From Maratus speciosus (taxonomy: Eukaryota; Arthropoda; Arachnida; Araneae; Salticidae): 64,000 nucleotides of DNA. The stretch lies in contig OZ010786.1 in assembly GCA_963932465.1 (NCBI GenBank), forward strand, positions 594,755,038-594,819,037. Reading direction: 5' to 3'. Both the position numbers and the translations under genes were made by a program. The notes under the pieces are model-generated. The model searched no databases and was not told the DNA's origin. It saw only the letters and a program-made list of their open reading frames with translations. This document shows positions 45,057 through 56,072 of this stretch, piece after piece (positions within the stretch are counted from its first letter, which is position 1; each line of letters begins with the position of its first letter).

Positions 45057-45419
45057 TTTTATATAAATGCCGAAAGTGTGCATTAGATATAACATGTAAA
45101 TATTTTCACAAATATGTGTAAAATACATAAAATTCATTTAAAGGCGTTATTCGGCTTGGAGATACTCAAATTTGACATTTCATACATTCGACATTTTTTA
45201 TTCTTGTTTGAATAATACTAGTACCAGTATGTATTACTGTAACTATGGTTATATTATTGAGTTAAAACATTGAAAATTGTTTTTCACTGCATTTTTATGT
45301 TTTATATGGACAATAAACAGGTTTTTTTTTAAATCTAAATATTCATGGTTCTCTTTTTCCACTTTTCTCATGCATAATATTTTCTATAATATCATAAATT
45401 ATACAAATCTTGTGATGTT
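45057..45419. other. AT-rich stretch, nothing recognised
   Basis: No coding motif or repeat seen. Confidence 0.5.
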
Positions 45420-45745
45420 GGGAAACGTAAATTCGGAGTCTTTACATAATCTGTAAACAATTTTGGGGATTCAAAGTTGCCATAACTATAATACTTTTTT
45501 TATAATGAATTATTTTAGATAATATTTATCATATGGAGCAATGTTACCCTAAATGTAACTTTGAACCAAGTTAAAAATTCATTTTTTATTGCTTTTATCA
45601 TTATTATTCCTCAAGGTTTATAGTCATACAATAATTTAGGATAATTTCTTCTCTTTTCTGCCCCTAGTTGCAACAATATTCTTAAAATAAGAGTGTAGCA
45701 TATGAAAATAGAGAAAATGCGTATCAAATTTACCCTGAATGACTG
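45420..45745 (-). mobile_element. Right end of a TIR element (CAGTCATTCA family)
   Basis: Ends ACCCTGAATGACTG then TA at 45746-45747, the complement of the 34889 end. GGGATTCAAAGTTGCC (45467) and TACCCTAAATGTAACTTTGA (45545) are subterminal motifs related to those at the left end. Whether both ends belong to one copy is not proven. Confidence 0.55.
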
Positions 45746-46779
45746 TATTATATGTTTCATTCGTAAATCGCATCTCTCACTTTTTTCATAAATCTCTATA
45801 TTTCATCATAAATCTCCCATTTTAGCTTAAACTTCACCCAGTATTTTCTTTTTAATTTAACAGATGACCTTTTGAAGTTATATTTTAATGTACAACGCAT
45901 TTTAAATCACCCACAAACAATTAATTTACCATGTAGGATAAATCAAAACACATTTTGTAACACATATTAGTGTCTGGAAAATACTCCGAAGGCTTTTTGA
46001 TGATTACCACGGTGTTGCTTAAAAGAAACATTTAAAAATTAAAACTTTTTCCAGGTGGGTGTCCAAATAACGTTATTGAAACGATAACATACCCTAGTAT
46101 CCAAAAATGCAGTAGCATTTTTGCTAGAGTTGCCGCACCCGAGAAACTGAAATTTGAAATCAGTGAAGTAAAAAGTTAAACTGTGACTTTTTATAGCATT
46201 TAGGAAAGCAAATTTCTACAAGACAGACTAAGATGCTAATTACTAAGGAAATAGTAATTGGAATAGGAAAATACTTGATTTAACTAAAATTAAAACTGTT
46301 TTGGCCAGATTCATATTAGTGTGGGAGTATAACTGCTGAATGTTAATTTCCCTGCATTCCTCTGTCTCAAACTTACACCAGGCTACCCTATGTTTTTCAG
46401 TTTCAGTTTGTCTAAACAATACTGAAGTACAGAAATATATACATGAATGTGAAAGTGAATTTTTTACTAAAAAATGCAAAATTTTAAAACAAAACGAAAT
46501 CAAAAAGCTCTGGTTCTGTAAAAAAAAAAAATACTATTTTTTTAGACATCTCACAAGAACTACGCATAAATTATTTTTTATTCTTGGCAAGATATATTTT
46601 TCTTAATTTGTTTTTCGACTCTATATCAGTGTTGCAGGATTCACGCGCAGCGCATAAAAACCTTTATTTTAGGTTTATTTTAATTTTATATATTAACAAA
46701 TTTATTTCGAGCAAATATTATTTTAATATTATCCTATATTTAAATATATTTGAAACCGGTGTAAAGAAGTAAACTTCAC
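45746..46779. other. AT-rich stretch, no supported gene
   Basis: Frames at 46243-46606 overlap on both strands without recognisable motifs. No repeat found. Confidence 0.4.
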
Positions 46780-47553
46780 CGATTTTAGTGTGTGTGCGTG
46801 GAACTCTCAATAATGAAAGAATCCGAACTATATGCCTCCCAGGTGGAGGTATATGTGATCGTGTGAACATTTCTCACGTTTTGAACATTGAAAGTGGTGA
46901 TTGATTGTGCAGTTGGAAAGTAGGCCACCCTCTTAGCAGGTGAAAAAGGCCGATTAATTGCTCTAAGCTGACGAAGACTAATTTCAAAGGTAATTCTCAT
47001 GGGCACTCAAGGAATGACTTCATTTTTTAGTGAGCCAATAAAAAGGGACTTTGAGGGTGAGATCAAGTTTTAGCTCTCCCATAGGTGGTAACAAAAAATC
47101 TTACTCTAATTAACTTTTTCAAGGGAAGAAAAATTAAGGAGAAGTTACAGTCAGTCTGTGAAAAGAGTTCAGTTGAGAGGTGCTCTCAAGGACGAAGGAA
47201 AAATAATCCTTTGCCGCCGGATATTACGAAAAGAGCTGATTGTTTGCATTGAGCCAAGGGCTCGGGAGTGTCAACATTTCTAACAACATCGACTAAACGA
47301 AATTACGTTTGAACTGTCCGATTTGTGAAAGACTTTACCTGTCATCAGAGTAACTGTTTGTGTTTTGAGAATAGACTCTGTGCATCTGTGGAATTGGTAT
47401 ATGTCAATGACCCACTAAATTTATGTTTTTTGTTATATTCTATTTGTTAACCCAGAATACTTCGTTTAATAAAATATTTGTTGTTGTACTTCTGAAGTAG
47501 AAGAGAATGCTTTTCATCCGCTACTGGTGAATTTCATTGATCGATATGCATTC
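46780..47553 (+). other. Less AT-rich island with polyadenylation-like end, unassigned
   Basis: From about 46790 to 47420 base composition is noticeably more mixed than the neighbours, and AATAAAATATTTGTTGTTG sits at 47469. It could be a solo LTR or the 3' part of an old transcript unit. I could not find flanking duplications, TG...CA ends with confidence, or a coding frame. Confidence 0.3.
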
Positions 47554-47557
47554 TTAA

Positions 47558-47965
47558 GGCGGCAGTGGACGTTCAAAATCACAAAAAACATTAAAAAAAA
47601 TCAATTTTTTGTTTTTTAGGGAAAAAATGTTCTGGCAATCTTCTACTTTCAAATAAAAAAGATACTCAAATCTGATAAATTTTTGCAGAGATACAGCTAT
47701 TTTTCTAACGTAAACAATCGTTAATTTACGCTTAAAATGTAACTTTGAATCCAGTTTACTCAAAATGACAATTTTGGACGACTGAGTAAGTTCAAAATGC
47801 TCTAAGCGTCTTAATTTTATACCAATTTTGATAATACTTGGTAATATTGTTTTTGATAAACTTTAATACAAAACTTGTTATTAATAGGTGTACATTATTT
47901 AGTATAAAAGTTTAAAAAAATAATATTTTATCATCGAATTGTATCCGAAATGATTAATATTATAT

Positions 47966-48002
<37 letters not shown>

Positions 48003-49364
48003 CAAGGTACTTAGTATAATTTTAAAATGTATATACCAATTTTTGATATAATATCATAAAGCTATCGCAAAAAAAAGTTTTTGAAACAAATTTAATGCGC
48101 ATGGAGACTTTTTAATTTGTATCATTAATTAGCATTTTATAATTAATAACTTATTTCCCAGCAAAGAGGAAATTGCTGGCCAGCAGCAAGATAGGTGCTG
48201 GCAATGATGGAGAAGTGCTGGCTAATGGTCTACCACTGCATGACCACTGCTGGGCAGCTTCAGTCAACTTTGCTGTTAGAAATCATCAGATAAAATTCTG
48301 GTGGACGTCCGTTTTATCTCATGCGCTGGCCCACCACGACAGGAAAGTGCACGAACTTTTGCAGTATTATTGCTGGGAACCCTTGCGCTAGGTGGCGTTG
48401 CCAATATCGAGGACATTGAGTATTTGAACACAAATCTGAAATGAATATATTAACACAATTCAAGCTGTGAAGCAATTTTTTTAAACTGTAAATAATATAG
48501 CACCACTGCCACCAACAAAATAAATAAGTAAATGAATAAATAAATAAATTCTTTATACAACTTACCTTTTTTTTCCCCTTAAATTTGGTTTTACTAAGTT
48601 TTTCGGTTTTCATAATTTACTCAGTTCAGAATAAATAATAAAAAAAAAGCTTATAAAATATATCGGATTTTTATACAATACAATAATTTCTATAGCAGTT
48701 TAATGATTGGGAACGAAAATAACAAAAGAAACAAACTTGAAATAGTGTAATGAGAGCTTGAAAACTACGAGCGGTCTTAGCATACGCTGAAAGTACTTTT
48801 TCATGTCCAATCACGAAAACCAAGCAGCATCGAGTGCGGTTAGTATTTGGGAGGGTAACCACATGGAAACCGTTGCAAGTTCAAATATTTCTATAGCTCT
48901 TGGTGAACTAGCTTATAGAAAAAATAGCCATAGTACTTTGCTTTTTTATAGAATTCTATAAGAAATTTTAGTAAGGGAAAGTGCTGGGCCGGCAAAGATA
49001 TAGCAGTGGGATAGGTGCTAGAACTGCAGGAAAAGTGCCGGATTGAAGTAATGTGATGGCATACCAATGCTGGCCTGCTGTTGGCCATCACTGATGGGCC
49101 AGCTGCATCCCGAGCAGACACTTTTGTACTGGTTTAAGTAATGGCACCATTGCACTTTACCGCTGATGACAGTGCTGGCTGTCATCTTTTTTCCAGCTGA
49201 TGGCCCACTGTTTCTTCCTTTGCTGGGTTGCATATTAATATTTTTTAATGAAACTAAAAAATTTTCTTAATTATTGCACAAATTATATGTGCATTAAATT
49301 TCAAAACTGTAAACTGTGTTTGAGCAAAAATTGTAGAAAATGTTTTTGAACGTCCACTGTTGCC
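47558..49364. mobile_element. 1.8-kb TTAA-flanked TIR element, itself invaded
   Basis: TTAA lies at 47554-47557 and 49365-49368. The ends are inverted: GGCGGCAGTGGACGTTCAAA and TTTGAACGTCCACTGTTGCC. Without the insert at 48157-49227 it is about 740 bp. A ~30-T run is at 47971-48000. It has no transposase frame. TTAA fits piggyBac or Kolobok types. Confidence 0.8.
48157..49227. mobile_element. TIR element with CAGC/GTGCTGG repeats, nested
   Basis: The left end CCCAGCAAAGAGGAAATTGC is inverted against TTTCTTCCTTTGCTGGG. Both ends are rich in CAGC and GTGCTGG motifs (48170-48260, 48970-49190), giving a clear drop in AT content. Frames there (for example 48173-48391) reflect this composition only. 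A target duplication is not clear. Class unknown. Confidence 0.65.
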
Positions 49365-49429
49365 TTAATACCGGCAATAACTATCTTCGCTGAAAAAAGG
49401 TTTATTCACAACTTAAACTATCTTAGGAG

Positions 49430-49980
49430 AAAAATAATTAGAAGAAAATAACTAAAAATAAACATTTTAAATCGCGTTTTATCAAAATGAGAATTTTCGT
49501 CTAGTTAGTATATTCAAAATGTTATCCGATTTTTATAACATTAAGTATTATTGTTTGCAATATGCTATATTTCAAAACTTACTATTAACATGCATGCATT
49601 ACTGCACGTAAAAGAAAAATTTTCAAGTTATATAACTTTTTTCCGCTAAATGTCATGAAAAATGTAAATATTTGAAGTTTTTTAATTATTTTTCCATATA
49701 TATTGGTACAACTATAAAACGCATACCAACTTTTGTTGCAATATTATAAATGTACCATTTAACAAAACACCAGGTTCCTAAACCGTATTTAATGCGCACG
49801 GTGAATTTTTAATTAGAGCTATTAATTTACATATTTTAATTAATAATATAATTAATGACCAGCATTTTTCAAAAGAATTGATTAATTTACTTAGAAAATG
49901 AATGAATTATTATGTATGCTAAACTTCAGTACAATTTAGTGAAAAAATGCAAAACATGGCTTTGAACGCCCTCTTTCCCC
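49430..49980. mobile_element. Diverged second copy of the TTAA element
   Basis: The stretch repeats features of 47558-49364: TTATCAAAATGAGAATTTTC, TAATGCGCACGGTGAATTTT and a right end GGCTTTGAACGCCCTC. The left end is not found. This copy lacks the nested insert, so it serves as an approximate empty site. Confidence 0.6.
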
Positions 49981-50534
49981 CAAGCGAGTTACATATATTT
50001 TAAAATATAGGCATTAATCAAACAATCATTTCATACAAATTGAATTGTGATTAAACGTTGAGAAATGAACTTAGAAACTCCTATACATGTCGTGTAAATT
50101 AGTTTTTTCATTTCGGCTACAATACATAAAGAAAGAAACAGAGAAAATGTTATAGATATATATATTAATAAATTCACTAGCTCGAGCTATTTACCGAGAG
50201 AAAAAAGGTTTGAATTTTTCTTGTATAAGATTGCGGATCATTTAGATATTGAGTTTATGCAAAGAAGGACAACTGAGATTCCATTTTCACAGATTTAAAT
50301 GATATAAAAAATTTGAGATCATGAATAACGATAGTTACTGTTTCATACATCCATTATAAAATAAATCCTTTTTAGTTTATGTTTTATTTAAATATTTTTG
50401 TTAATAATTTTTATAGATTTTTAAATAAGTTTTTAAAAATATTATAATAAGCATTGAAATATTGAGTATATAAAATTAGGATACTTTTAGGTTACTGTGG
50501 CGGATATTGGAGTGGGTTTAGATATATTATAGTA
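49981..50534. other. AT-rich stretch, nothing recognised
   Basis: No coding motif or repeat seen. Confidence 0.5.
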
Positions 50535-50890
50535 TTCTCGGTTTTAACGAATTTCATGCATTTTAGAGACTATTTCATAAGGAATTTCATACATCCAGTG
50601 TTGTTTTCAGTTTCGATGTAATGAGCGCTTAGCGTTCTTACATCAGTTTGTGAACTGGGGTTTTAAATTTTAAAGAATTTAATGCATGCATTGAATTCTT
50701 TCACTTTAATGCTCGCGTAGCGCTCATAAATCGGTTTCTTATTGGGGATTTAACGAATTTTAGAAGTTTTAGAAACAGCTGCACAACGAATTACATGCAT
50801 CGTGCTTATTTTTTTCGGTTTAATGGACACGTAGTGCTCATACAGCATTTAGTGATTGTGGTTTTTACCAATTTCATACATTTTAGTGAA
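50535..50890 (+). repeat. Degenerate ~100-bp tandem repeat
   Basis: Two phrases alternate: AACGAATTTCATGCATTTTA (50547, 50672, 50775, 50868 in variants) and AATGCTCGCGTAGCGCTCAT (50621, 50709, 50820 in variants). Copies are strongly diverged. Confidence 0.6.
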
Positions 50891-52446
50891 CATTGACCGA
50901 GGATTTGGTGAAAAAAAATTTGTTTGCAAGATTTTGGTGATCAGTGGTGCTCGGCTAACAGAAAAGTAACGAAATGTTTTATAAGCTGGAAAAAATATGG
51001 ACAACATAATATAAATTCATTATATGTATGGTAGAAGCCACGAAGTCACTGATGTTTTTTTTTTCAATAAAAGCAAGAATTTTCGTTCCCGATCTGTAAT
51101 GTTACAGAAAATAGTTCAAATAAAATTTTAATTACTATATATGCCGGCGTTTAACACGTGCCACAAAGGCACAAGCAAACATATTTAGACCCAGGAATAG
51201 AGGTTGGCTACAATTAAGACACTACAAGTCCATCAAATACTACAAATATTTGAAGGGATTTACAAGCAAAACTATTTGGAATAGTTTAAAAATCTTTAGT
51301 ATTTAAACTATTTACAGCATATGGAAACAAGTTTTAGAATAAAAAAAATAGAACGCTGGTGACGCTGTATATCATTCAAATAAAAGACCCCCTTCCATTT
51401 AAATCCCATAGAGCATACCTGGAGGACACTCATGTGATGTTTTGCACCGAAATCAGTGCCGATGTTGATGTATCAGGACAATGAGCACGTTTGAAGAATG
51501 GTACAGAATTCCCCATACTCCTATCGACAACCTCATCCGATTAATGGAAAACACATATGCAACCCCAGATAGCATTTTTAATTTTCAGAAAATTTGCAGC
51601 AGTCTTGCTTTGAAACCTGCAAAGTTGCAGCAAGCTCAGCATGACAAGACTGAAAGTTCATAACAAGACTGCAGCAAGATAACGCAAACGCCGAAGTCAC
51701 CACACTTTGAACTTGCAGCTAACTTGTCCTGCAAGTTAAATTCATGCTGTATCAAATTTCTTGCAAATTAACGGCAAACAAGTAATCAAAAACACTGAAA
51801 ACTTACTGCGATGTAGTAATCTTCCCACGCCACACTATCAGTTTGCAACTGTTGCACTATAAGTTTAACAACTTCGGAGTACTCCATTTACCTGATCAGG
51901 CAGTGATGGTACAATGTAGCAGCAGAGAATCAATTGATACCGCAGAATTTTATTAGCATTCTTCATTTTACTTCAGGACAGAATTTCTGAGATTTTTGAA
52001 AGCGAAGGATACTATAAAAAATTAGTGGTGACAATCAGTTGCTGCGCCACTGTTCCGTCACTGGATCAGGTCTATTGATGCATACGAACAGTCAGAAGGT
52101 GCATGCACAGTTGTCACCACCATAAACAAGTTAAGATAATATCTGCACTTTTCTGAACGAGCCATGTTTGGTATTTGACAAGTATAGCGTTTAGAAAAAG
52201 CGGTGCCAACCGAATAAAATTTTTGCAATTTCTGCGTATGTGCTGATTGTCTGTACTCTCAACAGAGGGTTTTTTTGCTTTCGTCTCTTTCGTGAATTAA
52301 AGATAGTCTTGCCATCAGTCTCACAACAAACTACTCAAGCAAGTGGGGAATGGTATACCTTGCGGGAAATTTGCTGCGAATTTCTCAATTCAAATTTGTC
52401 ACGGAAAGAAACTGTCAGAAAAAATCAAACTTGCTGCTAATAGTCC
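50891..52446. other. No supported gene; possible worn MITEs
   Basis: Between 51590 and 51780 the words CTTGCAGC and AACTTGC recur on both strands, and AACTTGCTGCTAATAG ends near 52441, hinting at an old TIR element. A GGTGAC/GCGGTGCC pair at 52000-52210 resembles the MITE core motif. Ends could not be fixed. Confidence 0.35.
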
Positions 52447-52990
52447 AAGAGCTGTTAAAATTTTAGGGAAGGTATTTGAGGCACACTGAAAATTTGTGCA
52501 ACACTTCTTTTGTAATGCCTGAATACAAAATCAAATGTCTGGCTGAAGGATCGTGGCCCAAAACCTGTGCCAGACAAAAAATGGCACTTGACACGTGTCT
52601 GGCACAGGTTTTGTGCCAACTAAAGTGTCTGTCATTTTCAAAATATTTTTTTTCTAAGCATAAATATTATTGTGCCTCAAATACCTTTTTTGGGTAGTCA
52701 AAAAATGGCACTTGGCACGTGTCTGGCACAGTTTTTGGGCCGACTAAAGTGTCTGTCATTTTAAAAATATTTTTTTCTAAGTATAAATATTATTCAGTTT
52801 CAATCTCAGCGTGCCTCAAATACTTTTTTTGGGTAGTGTCAAAAAATGGCACTTGACACGTGTCTGGCACAGGATTTGGGCCACGATCCTTCAGCCAGAT
52901 ATTCGATTTTGTATTCAGGCATTACAAAAGAAGTGCTGCTTAAATTTTCAGGGTGCCTCAAATACCTACTCAAAAATGTTCAACAGCTCT
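52447..52990. repeat. Inverted repeat enclosing three direct repeats
   Basis: Outer arms, about 52447-52570 and 52867-52990, are inverted (GCCTGAATACAAAATC against GATTTTGTATTCAGGC; AGCTGTTAAAATTTTAGG against its partner). Between them a ~130-bp unit with AATGGCACTTGACACGTGTC, TGGCACAG and AAGTGTCTGTCATTTT appears near 52580, 52705 and 52846. Each unit has the palindrome ACACGTGT or GCACGTGT. Non-coding. Confidence 0.8.
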
Positions 52991-53339
52991 CCTACTATAA
53001 TTTCATGCTATTTGGGACAGTTTAAATTGTTCGAAGGGACCACACACCTTATAAAAATTGATTCATTCTTTTCAAACAACGCATTTTTTTAATTTGCAGG
53101 TGCTCTAATTGGTTCGAAGCATCTCTTCATGTTCTTGACGTCATTTCAAAGAGTTAAAATTCCGATATACGTTAGTTTAGGGTTTTAGTTTCTGTATTAT
53201 CTTTAACGTATGTATCTTGCAGTTTTCTACCGACGCATGGCTGTCTTGAATGGTTTTACTAGCTCACAGGCTATCGAAACCTAAGAGCTAATGTGCCGCA
53301 GTTTGTGTATGTACGTATGTATGTCAAGCGATAACTCTG

Positions 53340-53640
53340 ATAGAAATATCCGATTTGCTTCAATTTATTTTTCTATGTTCATTAAGATAAGGCGCTTCCC
53401 TCATTAGTTTTGAAAGTTCATTGAATAAGTATAAAGGGAACGGGGGGGAGGCTACCCCTTAATTTAGATAGCTGGGTTATTCATTCACAATTATCCGATT
53501 TGCTTCAAATTTGATATACCGGTTTATTTTGATAAGGCGCTTCGCAGATTACATTTTGATGTTCATTGATTCAGTATAAAGAAGGAAAACGGGGAGGGGT
53601 AGTCCCCCCCCCCACTTAATTTATTATCGAGGGTATTTTT
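53340..53640 (+). repeat. ~140-bp direct duplication
   Basis: TATCCGATTTGCTTCAA occurs near 53348 and 53494, each copy continuing with GATAAGGCGCTTC, GTTCATTGA and a G-rich then C-rich tract. Upstream, 53300-53330 has a GTATGTACGTATGTATG tract followed by CAAGCGATAACTCT, a phrase I associate with dispersed arthropod repeats. Confidence 0.7.
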
Positions 53641-54345
53641 CTCTGAAATAAGAGTGTAAGACACAATTAGTGTGAATAGCATGTGAACTTAGTGCCATTA
53701 GTTTAAATGTGCACTTTTCTTTTTATCTGTATGTTTGTTTGCTTGCCTAATTCTTTTACAGTGTGTAGGAATTTATCTATAGTATTTTGCAATTCTACCA
53801 TTTAGTTTTCTCATTTGAAGCATTTGAATTTGCACCATTATATAATTACTTTAAGGTAGCATCTTATTTTCATTATTTGCCATAAGTTATTTTTAATAAT
53901 ATGTGACTGTAATATCAGTCGGACTAATAAATTTTAGTTTAAATTCTATTTGCAGAATCTGCAAAGTCATAAACCATTATTCAATGAAATGTGAGATTTA
54001 CTTACGAAGCATAGCTATTATGAAAAATATGAAAATATAATACGAAAAAGTCATAAAGCGTAGAATTTTCAAACATTCTTTATAATACTTTTCCAGAGAC
54101 ATTTTACAAACACTCTATAAAAATAATTAATATCCTTCTGGAAAAAAGTGTATTTTTCACTTAAATTGTTTTGAACCTCAGATTGTTTTTCGAAATCCAT
54201 ACGCATTGGATACAAACATTTATTTTAAGTTCATTTTAATTTTATATATTTGCGCATTTGTATCGGACAAAATAATGTTTTTATTTATCTTGGTTTTATA
54301 TTATTTTATAATTGAATATAAGAACAGACATTTGAGAAGAGTATT
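53641..54345. other. AT-rich stretch, nothing recognised
   Basis: No coding motif or repeat seen. Confidence 0.5.
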
Positions 54346-54808
54346 TTAAACCTTAAATGCATAATTTTTTATTTTGTTTCGAAAATAAATATATATATGA
54401 TTCTCAAAAAGGTTTATTACACAGGAAAAATAATAAAAAAAAAATCAGAGATACATTTTTCGTATAATACATCAGTCTTTTCTTTTGTTGCACATCTGCA
54501 GTATAAGTAAAAAATAAAATATTGCAAATTAATAAATATTTTCATAAGTATGAATCGAAATACCTTATTTTATATAATGTTTTATTGTAAAACTCATCCC
54601 TTTAACGAATGAATTATTCTTTTATAATTGAGTTTTTTATTGTTATATTAAAGATTTGACGCAAGAAATTTAAAGATAGATTTTTAAGTTTATTTAGTAG
54701 CACATTTCAGTAATTTTTACGCGATTAATATTTCTTAATAAATATAGCGTTTGCTAAGTGTTAAATAAAAAGTGATGTAAATATGCATCATCATGCATTT
54801 AAGGCTAA
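54346..54808 (-). mobile_element. ~460-bp TTAA element, family 6, copy c
   Basis: Inverted relative to copies a and b. It starts TTAA-ACCTTAAATGCATAATT and ends CATCATGCATTTAAGGCTAA, with a decayed TTAA. It shares GAAAATAAATATATATATGA (end region), TTTTTCGTATAATAC and TTGCACATCTGCAGTATAAG with copy a, reversed. Confidence 0.7.
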
Positions 54809-56072
54809 TGTTGAAAGGAATAAATGATTATTTTAAGGTAATTGTACGTTTATATACTTGAAAATGAATTTCTGACACATTATTATTTTTTACTTATCAA
54901 TGAATTAACTCTCTTTGAAGCTTTAAATAGAAATTTACTGTGTGATTTTTTTACAAACTTTACAAGTTCTTGAAATATGACTGAGAACATTTATTCACAG
55001 ACTTTAATTATTCATAGAAAATCATTACCTTTTTTATCGATTTGCTCAAAAACCATCTAATTAGGACAATACTTTAGTTAAAAAAAATCTTTACTTTAAT
55101 CTCCTTTCATGTTTATATAATTGATATAGTTCCAAATATACATTCGAAACAACAATGCTTTTTTTCTTTACCAGGAATATAACTTTAAAGCTGGGAATTA
55201 GGATAGGCAGGATGAAACGGTTTTTAAATTATCTATTTTTGAATAATGATTTTCAAGTACCGAAAACATTTTATTTAACTTTATTGAAATATGGCAGTAA
55301 ATACTTATTGCCACATGTGAAATTTAAATGCGTAATCACCAATCTTGTTATTTGTTTTCTTTTTGAAAATGTTTAACGTATGTGACTAATATACTGAACA
55401 GGGTTGGCAGTTTAGCCTCCATTTTTATTTCGAAAGTACACCGGAAATTTTGAAAGAAGAAATTTTACTTAAACTAAATACGAAATTTATGTCATCAAAT
55501 AAAGCAAAGGATACTATTTTTAATTTCTGGCATGGATTCGAATTTTTTTAATAAAAATGGAGACCAAACTTGCAAACCTGATGCTGAAATATGTCATGTT
55601 TTATAGGTTTATTTATTTTTTAAAAGAGGTATGACTATGAAAATAAATAGTTTTTGTTTTTATTATGTGTTTATTGCGTTTAATGCATTTTTACATAATT
55701 TAAACATATTGTTAACAACAAAGTGTAGCAAATCGGAAGAAAATTTCAAACACGTTAGAAACATATAAATGATAACATAATGTTTAAATGTCAGTAATCC
55801 TAATATCTGAATTTCATATTTGACATATAGAATACATTACATTGCATAAATTATTTTCATAAATTATCTTTAATGATATTGACACATTTTAATCATAATA
55901 GTACACAGCTTGAAAATTTTATAAGAGATATGTGACACGTGCATTTTTTAAATCATTTTTTATTAAAATTCAAAATATTTTATTGAAAATCTGCCTAGAA
56001 TTTATACTGTACTGGTGAAACTTAAAGTTTTAAAAAGAAAATACAGTTAATAATAATGCAAAACTAAATCTG
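54809..56072. other. AT-rich stretch with a small inverted pair
   Basis: TTGGCAGTTTAGCCTCCATT (about 55405) and AATGGAGACCAAACTTGCAA (about 55557) are roughly inverted and enclose ~170 bp, possibly a worn MITE. Otherwise featureless. Confidence 0.35.

Noticed and set aside
48173..48391. 72-codon frame with mixed composition
   Set aside because: Its composition comes from the CAGC/GTGCTGG repeats of a TIR element.
53240..53330. Minus-strand Helitron 3' end (ACTAGC near 53258)
   Set aside because: The hairpin is weak and no matching 5' TC end was found.
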